Origin: an uncultured Alteromonadaceae bacterium
Lineage (GTDB): Bacteria; Pseudomonadota; Gammaproteobacteria; Enterobacterales; Alteromonadaceae
Assembly: GCA_913056495.1 (NCBI GenBank)
Contig: CAJXMO010000022.1
Location: 1-57,185 of the forward strand
Reading direction: 5' to 3'
Length of the DNA: 57,185 nucleotides
The notes under the pieces were generated by a model that was not told the DNA's origin, searched no databases, and saw only the letters and a list, made by a program, of their open reading frames with translations. Below are positions 18,779-25,970 of the stretch, one piece after another. Positions within the stretch are counted from its first letter, which is position 1; each line of letters opens with the position of its first letter. The position numbers and the translations under genes were made by a program.

Positions 18779-19546
18779 ATGATTTTAAATTATAGCCTGA
18801 CAGGGAATGGCGAACCGCTTGTATTATTGCACGGACTTTTAGGCAATCTTCAAAACCTGAATGCAACCGCAAAGGCCTTGGCTGAATCTTATCAAGTCGT
18901 CAATCTGGATTTGCGTAACCACGGTCATTCGCCTCATCACCCTGAGCATCATTATCAAGCAATGGCCGCAGATGTTATCGAAACAATTAACTCGATAGGC
19001 ATCGACAGCTTTTCGTTGTTAGGGCATTCAATGGGCGGTAAAACAGCCATGATGATTGCAATGCTTTATCCTGACAGGGTCAAAAAGCTGATAGTGGAAG
19101 ATATTGCCCCCGTAAACTATCCAAACCGTCATCAGTTAATCTTTGATGGCCTTAAATCAATTAAATTAACAGAGCTAAACAACCACCAACAAGCTGATAA
19201 TCAGCTCTCTGACTTTGTGGATGATGTAGGTATCAGACGTTTTTTGTTAACAAACCTAAGCAAACAAGAGAACAGTTGGCAGTGGAAAATGAATCTGGAC
19301 GGGTTAATTAATCAGTATTCACAAATTTGCAAGTTCGAGCAACCCACGCCTAAAGCCTGCTATACAGGCCCGGTACTCTTTATCAAAGGTGCTGAATCTG
19401 ACTATATTCAAGCCGAACATCAAAATACGATTCGCCAGCTATTTCCGTGCGCCAAAGCAAAAATCATTCAGGGTGCCGGGCATTGGATACATGCTGAAAA
19501 ACCAAAAATTTTCAACAAAGTTGCGCTTGATTTTATGCAAAAATAA
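18779..19546 (+). CDS. ybfF: Alpha/beta-hydrolase esterase, YbfF-like
   Basis: Cytoplasmic alpha/beta-hydrolase of 255 residues. The oxyanion motif LLHGLLGN lies near residues 16-23, the nucleophile is Ser84 in LLGHSMGGK, and the catalytic His is in GAGHWIHAEKP near residues 236-246. LDLRNHGHSPHHP is typical of the YbfF esterases, which act on short acyl esters in vitro. It precedes a DUF2788 gene and fldA, an order known from other gammaproteobacteria. The 270 bases before it, shared with fadR, should hold both promoters. Confidence 0.88.
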   Translation: MILNYSLTGNGEPLVLLHGLLGNLQNLNATAKALAESYQVVNLDLRNHGHSPHHPEHHYQAMAADVIETINSIGIDSFSLLGHSMGGKTAMMIAMLYPDRVKKLIVEDIAPVNYPNRHQLIFDGLKSIKLTELNNHQQADNQLSDFVDDVGIRRFLLTNLSKQENSWQWKMNLDGLINQYSQICKFEQPTPKACYTGPVLFIKGAESDYIQAEHQNTIRQLFPCAKAKIIQGAGHWIHAEKPKIFNKVALDFMQK

Positions 19547-19617
19547 TTCTCATTCCAAAAAGTATGATATAGTTTGCGACCTGATTTTAAGTTTGACTTG
19601 AAGAACCGAAATAAAAT

Positions 19618-19812
19618 ATGACCTTTGAACAATTTGAGACACTTAGCTTTTATTTAGGAATCAGTGGTTTATTTCTTTTAATCGCACTTGCGATTAAAGA
19701 TGTTCTTAAACAAGGCGACGTTCCTGTATACGGCAAAGTGATGGTATGGCTAGTGTTATTTTTAGGCTGCGCTGGCTTTTTAGTGAAAGGTCTTATCCAA
19801 GCATTTTTTTAA
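19618..19812 (+). CDS. DUF2788 small membrane protein
   Basis: A 64-residue protein with two hydrophobic segments (about residues 12-26 and 42-62) separated by a short charged loop containing GDVPVYGKV. It resembles the DUF2788 family usually found immediately before flavodoxin genes in gammaproteobacteria; the assignment is from memory of that context and the two-helix pattern. It is 27 bases upstream of fldA and probably co-transcribed. Function unknown. Confidence 0.75.
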   Translation: MTFEQFETLSFYLGISGLFLLIALAIKDVLKQGDVPVYGKVMVWLVLFLGCAGFLVKGLIQAFF

Positions 19813-19839
19813 ACATTTTAAAAGCGAGTAATTTTAATT

Positions 19840-20364
19840 ATGGCAGTAGTGGGCTTATTTTTTGGAAGCGACACAGGTAATACAGAAGCTGTCGCCAAAA
19901 TGATCCAGAAAGAACTGGGGAAAGACCTGGTTGACGTATACGATATTGCAAAATCAAGTAAAGACGATATCGCAAAATACGACTTTTTATTATTTGGTAT
20001 TCCAACTTGGTATTATGGCGAAGCTCAATGTGACTGGGATGATTTTTTCCCTGATTTAGAAGAGCTTGATTTTACAGATAAAGTAGCTGCAATCTTTGGT
20101 TGTGGCGACCAGGAAGACTACGCAGAGTATTTCCTGGATGCCATGGGCATGATCCGTGACATTATTGAGCGCAAAGGGGCAACTATAGTTGGTCACTGGT
20201 CAACTGATGGTTACGAGTTTGAAGCTTCTAAAGGCATGGCTGATGACAATCATTTTGTCGGTTTAGGCATAGATGAAGACAGACAACCGGAATTAACTGA
20301 CGAGCGTGTTAAAGCTTGGTGTGCACAGTTAACTGAAGAAATGTATCTATCTGAATTTAAATAA
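19840..20364 (+). CDS. fldA: Flavodoxin FldA
   Basis: FMN-binding low-potential electron carrier. The 174-residue length is that of long-chain flavodoxins. The phosphate-binding loop GSDTGNTEAVA is at residues 8-18, the isoalloxazine-contacting Trp/Tyr are in GIPTWYYGEAQCDWDDF near residues 54-70, and FGCGDQEDYAEYF lies near 87-99. In many relatives fur follows fldA, but here a forked terminator and an ectoine catabolic operon follow. It forms an apparent unit with the DUF2788 gene. Confidence 0.96.
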   Translation: MAVVGLFFGSDTGNTEAVAKMIQKELGKDLVDVYDIAKSSKDDIAKYDFLLFGIPTWYYGEAQCDWDDFFPDLEELDFTDKVAAIFGCGDQEDYAEYFLDAMGMIRDIIERKGATIVGHWSTDGYEFEASKGMADDNHFVGLGIDEDRQPELTDERVKAWCAQLTEEMYLSEFK

Positions 20365-20378
20365 CTTAAATTCTAATT

Positions 20379-20427
20379 CCTGAAAGATGGCCCGGACACT
20401 GTGCTCCGGTTTTTCAAATCTTTCAGG
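20379..20427 (+). terminator. Forked terminator after fldA
   Basis: An inner hairpin, CCGGA (20392-20396) with TCCGG (20405-20409), is followed by TTTTT and is a plausible rho-independent terminator. It is nested in a perfect 10-bp outer stem, CCTGAAAGAT (20379-20388) with ATCTTTCAGG (20418-20427). Confidence 0.8.
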
Positions 20428-20600
20428 ATAACGCCCTCCCCCCTTAACACTCGTTTTCCAACTCTGAACATCCAAACAAAATCATCTAAACTACCGACTC
20501 GCTATAAGATTATCGTATATAGACCCAGCTAAAAAATCTAAAAATTATTACAAATTCACTGGTAATCCCTTACCTTTATAACTACCTTGAAGGAGAGGCA

Positions 20601-20699
20601 ATGATAGTCTCGTCTACTAACTTTGGGTCATTGTACAAAGTCTCTAAACATTTTTATTTCTATTTGCTGCCTACCATAGTGCCAGCATCATCAAACTAA
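20601..20699 (+). CDS. Possible 32-residue leader peptide or small protein upstream of the ectoine operon
   Basis: An ATG at 20601 is preceded by AAGGAGAGGCA, one of the best Shine-Dalgarno sequences in the window, with 5 bases between GGAG and the ATG. The frame runs 32 codons to a TAA at 20697. The peptide has a polar N-half and an aromatic, hydrophobic C-half (FYFYLLPTIVPASS). It ends 45 bases before doeB2 and lies in the only large non-coding gap near the operon. It could be a leader peptide or a small membrane protein. No homologue is known to me; the ribosome-binding site is the main evidence. Confidence 0.4.
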   Translation: MIVSSTNFGSLYKVSKHFYFYLLPTIVPASSN

Positions 20700-20709
20700 T
20701 TGACCTCAA

Positions 20710-20728
20710 ATCAATGTAATCCATTGAT
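20710..20728 (+). promoter_or_regulatory. Inverted repeat just before doeB2
   Basis: ATCAATG (20710-20716) is exactly mirrored by CATTGAT (20722-20728) around TAATC. It lies between the small ORF and the doeB2 ribosome-binding site (GGGAGGGA at 20736). It may be an operator for a regulator encoded elsewhere, or an RNA hairpin. Confidence 0.4.
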
Positions 20729-20744
20729 ACTCACTGGGAGGGAC

Positions 20745-21908
20745 ATGTCGACAACCTGGCAAAGCATTATTGACTCGGCGATCAATACACGCCGTTTTTT
20801 ACATCAACATCCGGAGCTGAGCTGGCGCGAAAATAACACAGCTGAGGTTATCCGCAATCAGCTCACTAAACTGGGTATTCAATGGCGTGAGTGTGCGAAT
20901 ACAGGGACACTCGCCTACCTCAACTTTGAATCGACAACAACAAGCAAAACCATTGCGCTCAGAGGCGATATTGATGCCCTGCCAATCGATGAAGCAACCA
21001 ACCTAAACTGGCAATCCAAAACTTCAGGCTGTATGCATGCCTGTGGACACGATGGCCACTGTGCAACTTTACTCGCATCAGCACACTGGCTAAAACTCAA
21101 CGAGCATAAACTGAATTGTCGAGTTGTGTTGATTTTTCAACCAGCAGAAGAAGGTGGTCACGGTGCCCGTGAGATGATAAATGACGGTGCTCTGGAAGGC
21201 GTTGATGAAATATTTGGTTGGCATAACTGGCCTGCTATCCCATTTGGGCAACTACTCTGCCCCGACGGAATTGTAATGTGTGGTAACGGCACCTTTGAAA
21301 TAACGATTAAAGGGACCGGCGGCCATGCCAGTCAACCCGAGCTCTGTCAGGACCCTGTACTTGCAGCCAGTGCGGTCACTTTAGCTCTGCAACAAATTGT
21401 CAGCAGGCGAATCGCCCCTCAGCAAACCGCAGTGGTCAGTGTCACCTCAATAGAAGCTCAAAGTGGTGCGACCGTCATTCCACAACAAGCTGTGCTCAGT
21501 GGCTGTATTCGGGTACCCGATGAAACTATCAAAGCTCAGGTTAATGAGCTTATCAAAGAAATCAGCGAGCAAACAGCCGCCAGTTATGGGACGCGCGCAG
21601 AGGTGAAAATTTTTCCTCGGTATCAGGCAACTATCAATCATCCGCAGCAAGCTTCAACCGTCAGGTCTAACTGGCAAACATTATTCGGTCAGGACAGTCT
21701 GGCATCGTCCATTGCGACGCCGATCATGGCTTCTGAAGATTTTAGCTACTACCTAAGCGAAATTCCGGGGGCTTTTGCACTCATAGGCGCAGATGACGGA
21801 GAAGGCCATAAGGCACCTTGTCATAATCCTGAATATGACTTTAACGATAAGCTAATCGAAAAGGTTTGCCACCTGTATGCAAGTTTGGTGGGTATCAACG
21901 GGCGCTAA
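20745..21908 (+). CDS. doeB2: M20 amidohydrolase, probable N2-acetyl-diaminobutanoate deacetylase DoeB2
   Basis: Predicted to remove acetate from N-acetyl-L-2,4-diaminobutyrate, the second step of ectoine breakdown. The 387-residue protein is a zinc-dependent M20 peptidase relative: LRGDIDALPIDE near residues 66-77, HACGHDGHCATLL near 98-110 and the catalytic glutamate pair in FQPAEEGGHGAREM near 131-144. The M20 family covers many N-acyl amino acid hydrolases, so substrate comes from context: doeD, doeA and doeC follow in the same direction. DoeB2 is the M20-type alternative to the aspartoacylase-like DoeB. The ATG at 20745 follows GGGAGG; a TTG at 20700 is less likely. Confidence 0.75.
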   Translation: MSTTWQSIIDSAINTRRFLHQHPELSWRENNTAEVIRNQLTKLGIQWRECANTGTLAYLNFESTTTSKTIALRGDIDALPIDEATNLNWQSKTSGCMHACGHDGHCATLLASAHWLKLNEHKLNCRVVLIFQPAEEGGHGAREMINDGALEGVDEIFGWHNWPAIPFGQLLCPDGIVMCGNGTFEITIKGTGGHASQPELCQDPVLAASAVTLALQQIVSRRIAPQQTAVVSVTSIEAQSGATVIPQQAVLSGCIRVPDETIKAQVNELIKEISEQTAASYGTRAEVKIFPRYQATINHPQQASTVRSNWQTLFGQDSLASSIATPIMASEDFSYYLSEIPGAFALIGADDGEGHKAPCHNPEYDFNDKLIEKVCHLYASLVGINGR

Positions 21909-22004
21909 ACCCAAATGACAATATCCCGATTAGAACAGTAAGTAAAACTAAGGTAATGAGCAGTGAATTAACATTCATATAAACAAGCACAAACGGAGGC
22001 TGTT

Positions 22005-23279
22005 ATGAGCATATTTGAGCAAAGAGAATCTGATATCCGGGCATACTGCCGGGTGTATCCGGTGGTTTTTAAAACTGCTGAGAATGCCAGGCAAACGGAT
22101 GAAGATGGCAAAGAATATATTGATTTTTTCGCAGGTGCCGGCGTTTTAAATTTCGGTCATAATAATCCCTATATGAAACAAGCCATGATCCGTTATTTGG
22201 AAGAAAATGGCGTGACTCATAGTCTGGATATGCACACCACAGCTAAAAGGGAGTTTATAGATAAGTTTGTTAAAACCATTCTTGAACCCAGAAATATGCC
22301 GCATAAGCTGCAATTTATGGGACCGACCGGAACCAATGCTGTTGAAGCGGCATTAAAAATTGCCAGACGCGCCACCGGCAGACAAGAAATTGTCGCCTTC
22401 ACTCATGGTTTTCATGGGATGACACTCGGCGCACTAGCCTGCACAGCCAATCAATATTTCAGAGGCGCAGCCGGCGTTCCGTTAAATCATGTCAGTCATC
22501 ATGTATTTGGTTGTGAAGTTCAGTGTCAGGGGTGCGAAAATGGTTGTGGCCTGCAACACCTCAATGAACTGGAAGCACTTTATGCCGACAGCTCAAGTGG
22601 TATTAGCCCGCCGGCCGCATTTTTAGTTGAAGCTATCCAGGCAGAAGGCGGTGTGAATGTTGCCAGCCAGGCCTGGCTGCAAGCTTTGGCTAAACTGGCT
22701 AAAAAAGTCGGCTCACTGCTTATTTTAGATGATATTCAGGTTGGCTGCGGTCGCACAGGATCTTATTTTAGCTTTGATGGGATGGACCTGGACCCTGACA
22801 TTATCTGCCTAGCGAAAGGGGTTGGTGGTATGGGCACGCCCATGGCGCTCAACCTAGTCAAACCAGAAGTCGATAAACATTGGTCGCCGGGTGAGCATAC
22901 AGGGACATTCCGAGGGCAAAATTTGTCTTTTGTTGCCGGTATTGAAGCGCTCAAATATTTTGACAATGATAACCTGATGCAAGATGTTAGGGCCAAAACC
23001 GAAATTATTCAAAAACACATGCAACCACTTGCCGAACAATTTGAACAAGTACAAATTCGAGGTAAAGGCATGATTGTCGGTCTGGACGTTGGAGATGGCA
23101 CAATCGCAAGAGCCGTCATAGACACCTGTTTTGAAAACGGACTGTTAATCGCAACCTGTGGTACGGGTGGTCGGGTAGTTAAACTAATTCCACCACTGAC
23201 AATTTCTGACAATGATTTGCTAACGGGTTTGGAAATTTTAGTTCAGGCAACAAAACAAGCATTGGAGGCAGTAGCATGA
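22005..23279 (+). CDS. doeD: EctB-like diaminobutyrate transaminase, DoeD of ectoine catabolism
   Basis: Class III PLP aminotransferase of 424 residues, very close to EctB over its first 150 residues (SYCR/AYCR...FPVVF start, QFMGPTGTNAVEAALK, FTHGFHGMTLGALA). The PLP lysine is K271 in CLAKGVGGMG, with DDIQVGCGRTG before it. Without ectA or ectC nearby and with doeA, doeB2 and doeC around it, it most likely runs catabolically, turning diaminobutyrate into aspartate semialdehyde. Oddity: a cysteine cluster C170-x3-C174-x2-C177-x3-C181, in a region where EctB as I recall it has no such motif. The ribosome-binding site is AACGGAGG. The stop overlaps doeA by 4 bases (ATGA). Confidence 0.82.
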   Translation: MSIFEQRESDIRAYCRVYPVVFKTAENARQTDEDGKEYIDFFAGAGVLNFGHNNPYMKQAMIRYLEENGVTHSLDMHTTAKREFIDKFVKTILEPRNMPHKLQFMGPTGTNAVEAALKIARRATGRQEIVAFTHGFHGMTLGALACTANQYFRGAAGVPLNHVSHHVFGCEVQCQGCENGCGLQHLNELEALYADSSSGISPPAAFLVEAIQAEGGVNVASQAWLQALAKLAKKVGSLLILDDIQVGCGRTGSYFSFDGMDLDPDIICLAKGVGGMGTPMALNLVKPEVDKHWSPGEHTGTFRGQNLSFVAGIEALKYFDNDNLMQDVRAKTEIIQKHMQPLAEQFEQVQIRGKGMIVGLDVGDGTIARAVIDTCFENGLLIATCGTGGRVVKLIPPLTISDNDLLTGLEILVQATKQALEAVA

Positions 23280-24538
23280 AACAAAGAGATGATATGACGT
23301 TTGCGTTTGGTGAATACGAGAGACGTATCAGTGACCTCAGAGCCCGTATTGCGCAGCGCAATTTAGATGCGGTAGTCATTAGCGATCCGGAAAATATTAT
23401 GTATCTGACGGATTATCAAACCACAGGATACTCTTTTTTTCAGGCACTGGTTGTTCCACTGGAAGACGAACCTTTTATGATAACCCGGGCAATGGAAGAG
23501 TCGAATGTTATTGCACGTACCTGGGTTGAAAAAACCCGGCCCTATCCAGATACCGGAGATGCCATTCAAATGTTGGTTGACGCGCTGAGAGAGTTTGGCC
23601 TTGCCAACAAACGAATTGGCTATGAACGTAATAGTTATTTTTTCCCGGCATACCATCAGGATTGCATTCATACCACATTAAAAGATGGCAAGCTGCTTGA
23701 TTGTTTTGGCATTGTCGAACAAGGCAGGATCATAAAATCTCCGGCTGAAATTGAATTAATGCGTAAAGCAGCCATGGCAACAGAAGCCGGGATGAAAGCT
23801 GGGATTGAAGCAGCTCAGGTGGGCGTCACTGAAAACGAAATAGGCGCAGCTATCAGTGCCGCTATGTTTAATGCAGGTGGTGAAGCACCGGCCGTTATGC
23901 CGTATGTAACTTCCGGTCCCCGAAGTATGATAGGTCATGCAACCTGGGAAGGCCGCTCTGTCCAGGAAAACGAACATGTTTTTCTGGAAGTCGGAGGCTG
24001 TTACCGAAGATATCATACCGCTATGATGCGCACGGTTGTCATGGGTGAACTAACAGATTCAATGTACCATGCACAGGAACGAATGAAACTGGCACTGCAG
24101 TCATTGCACAATTATGTTCAGCCTGGAATGACAGTATCTGATGTAGACAATCTGGTGCGCAATATCATCAGCGAAAATGAAGTCGGTGCACGTTTGATTA
24201 CCCGTTCTGGTTATTCAATTGGTATCGCTTTTCCACCTAGTTGGGATGAAGGTTACATCATCAGTTTAAAACAAGGTGAATCTGCCATTTTGGAAGAAGG
24301 CATGACATTTCATATCATCCCTTGGATGTGGGGGGTTGACGGAAATAAAACCTGCGGCATATCCGATACTATCTATATCACAAATCAGGGCTGTGAATCT
24401 TTTTTCACTTTGCCTCAAGATTTTACTGTTAAATCTAATGCGAGTCAGAAAAAGGCTAAAATGGAATCCTCAGCCACACCGGCTAAAAGCGGAAAATCAG
24501 ACGATAAAAAGCCAACTAAGCTGGCAGAAGTCAAATAA
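23276..24538 (+). CDS. doeA: Ectoine hydrolase DoeA
   Basis: Opens the ectoine ring to N-acetyl-diaminobutyrate, the first catabolic step. The 420-residue protein has a creatinase N-domain (about residues 14-150) and an M24 pita-bread domain (about 160-385). MYLTDYQTTGYS near residues 42-53, RSMIGHATWEGR and HIIPWMWG are typical of DoeA/EutD. The usual M24 aspartate metal ligands are replaced (E238 in FLEVGG and A249 in YHTAMMRT), consistent with a creatinase-like hydrolase that does not use the two-metal site. The last 35 residues are a Lys/Ser-rich low-complexity tail. GGAGG lies 7 bases before the ATG, inside doeD, so the genes are coupled. Confidence 0.88.
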   Translation: MKQRDDMTFAFGEYERRISDLRARIAQRNLDAVVISDPENIMYLTDYQTTGYSFFQALVVPLEDEPFMITRAMEESNVIARTWVEKTRPYPDTGDAIQMLVDALREFGLANKRIGYERNSYFFPAYHQDCIHTTLKDGKLLDCFGIVEQGRIIKSPAEIELMRKAAMATEAGMKAGIEAAQVGVTENEIGAAISAAMFNAGGEAPAVMPYVTSGPRSMIGHATWEGRSVQENEHVFLEVGGCYRRYHTAMMRTVVMGELTDSMYHAQERMKLALQSLHNYVQPGMTVSDVDNLVRNIISENEVGARLITRSGYSIGIAFPPSWDEGYIISLKQGESAILEEGMTFHIIPWMWGVDGNKTCGISDTIYITNQGCESFFTLPQDFTVKSNASQKKAKMESSATPAKSGKSDDKKPTKLAEVK

Positions 24539-24549
24539 GAGAGGTGTCT

Positions 24550-25911
24550 ATGTTAATCGCAACCAATCCATACACAGGCCAGAAGATCGCTGAATATCCA
24601 AGTTTAACGGGCCGACAAATCGGAGACTGTATTGGTGATGCGTTCAGCGCATTTGATCGTTGGAAAAATACAGATATTGGTGCTCGCGCCAATATCTTAA
24701 ACAATATTGCGGTAGAACTCAGAGAGCACAAAGAAATACTGGCTAAATTGATGGCTGAAGAAATGGGCAAACCTATAACAGAGGGGCGCGCTGAGGTAGA
24801 AAAAGCGGCCTGGTGCGCTGAACATTATGCTGAGCACGCCCAATCTTATTTAGCCGAACAGGTTATTGAGTCGGATGCTGGTAAAAGTTACGTCTGTTTT
24901 CAGCCTTTGGGCACCTTATTAGGTATACTGCCTTGGAACGCGCCGCTTTGGATTGCATTTCGTTATCTTGCACCCGCATTAATGGCAGGTAATACCTGTG
25001 TGATGAAACATGATCCCAATGTACCAGGCTGTGCTCAGGCGCTCACAGATATTTTTATTAAAGCCCGAGTCCCAAATGGCGTTATGGTTAATCTTCCTGT
25101 AGAAACGCCTGAAGTCGAGCTGGCCATTCGCGATCCCAGAATTTCTGCGATTTCATTTACAGGCTCCAGTGCAGCCGGTAAAAAAGTGGCTGCTATGGCT
25201 GCATCTGAACTCAAACCTGCAGTACTTGAATTAGGTGGCTCTGATCCCTGCGTAGTGTTAGCCGATGCTGATCTGGAACAAGCCGCCAGCGTTGCAGTAT
25301 TGTCTCGGATAATCAATGCGGGGCAGTCCTGCATTGCTGCAAAGAGAATTATTGTTGATAAGCAAGTTTACGCTGAATTTATCGAGCTTGCGAAAGCGAA
25401 ATTAAGCGCATTAAAGTTAGGCGACCCACTGGATGAATCGACACAGGTTGGTCCTTTAGCGCGTAAAGATTTGCAACAAAATTTACACCGACAGGTGCAA
25501 GAGAGCATAGAGGCTGGCGCAAACTGTCTGCTAGGAGGAGAACTACCCGAAGAAGACGGTTACTTTTATCCTGTGACTTTGCTAACGGATGTCACGCCGC
25601 AAATGACGGTTTTTAAAGAAGAAACTTTTGGTCCTGTCATGGTAGTCATTCAGGCCGATAATCCGGAACATGCCCTGCAACTGGCCAATCAGACAGATTA
25701 TGGCTTAGGCGGTGCGGTCTGGAGTCAGGACACATCAGCAGCAGAAGCGTTTGCATTAAAAATTAATTCGGGGCAAGTGGCGATTAATGGTATTGTAAAA
25801 ACCGATCCCAGATTACCCAGTGGTGGTATTAAAAACTCGGGTTACGGACGAGAGCTGGGGCCTCATGGCATTAAAGAATTTGTCAATGCTAAACAGGTTT
25901 GGATAAAATAA
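24550..25911 (+). CDS. doeC: Aldehyde dehydrogenase, probable aspartate-semialdehyde dehydrogenase DoeC
   Basis: NAD(P)-dependent aldehyde dehydrogenase of 453 residues, closest in style to succinate-semialdehyde dehydrogenases. The catalytic Cys261 is in NAGQSCIAAKR and the general base Glu227 in LELGGSD. PWNAPLWIAFRYLAPALMAGN and FTGSSAAGKKV mark the cofactor site. From its place in the operon it should oxidise aspartate semialdehyde to aspartate, the last step of ectoine degradation; a general succinate-semialdehyde role is the alternative. The ATG at 24550 is chosen because AGAGAGG lies about 5 bases upstream. It starts 11 bases after doeA and converges with flgL. Confidence 0.78.
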   Translation: MLIATNPYTGQKIAEYPSLTGRQIGDCIGDAFSAFDRWKNTDIGARANILNNIAVELREHKEILAKLMAEEMGKPITEGRAEVEKAAWCAEHYAEHAQSYLAEQVIESDAGKSYVCFQPLGTLLGILPWNAPLWIAFRYLAPALMAGNTCVMKHDPNVPGCAQALTDIFIKARVPNGVMVNLPVETPEVELAIRDPRISAISFTGSSAAGKKVAAMAASELKPAVLELGGSDPCVVLADADLEQAASVAVLSRIINAGQSCIAAKRIIVDKQVYAEFIELAKAKLSALKLGDPLDESTQVGPLARKDLQQNLHRQVQESIEAGANCLLGGELPEEDGYFYPVTLLTDVTPQMTVFKEETFGPVMVVIQADNPEHALQLANQTDYGLGGAVWSQDTSAAEAFALKINSGQVAINGIVKTDPRLPSGGIKNSGYGRELGPHGIKEFVNAKQVWIK

Positions 25912-25930
25912 ACCAAAGGATAAGATGATA

Positions 25931-25959
25931 TGCCTGATATAGCTGTTTTATATCAGGCA
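25931..25959. terminator. Hairpin between doeC and flgL
   Basis: Perfect 11-bp arms TGCCTGATATA (25931-25941) and TATATCAGGCA (25949-25959) with a 7-base loop sit between convergent genes. No T-run follows on either strand, so it may terminate or stabilise the 3' ends. Confidence 0.55.
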
Positions 25960-25970
25960 CCCGCTGGCTG

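Noticed and set aside
22005..23279. Ectoine biosynthesis (ectB)
   Set aside because: The enzyme is EctB-like, but ectA and ectC are absent and all three other degradation enzymes are adjacent, so the catabolic DoeD role is more likely.
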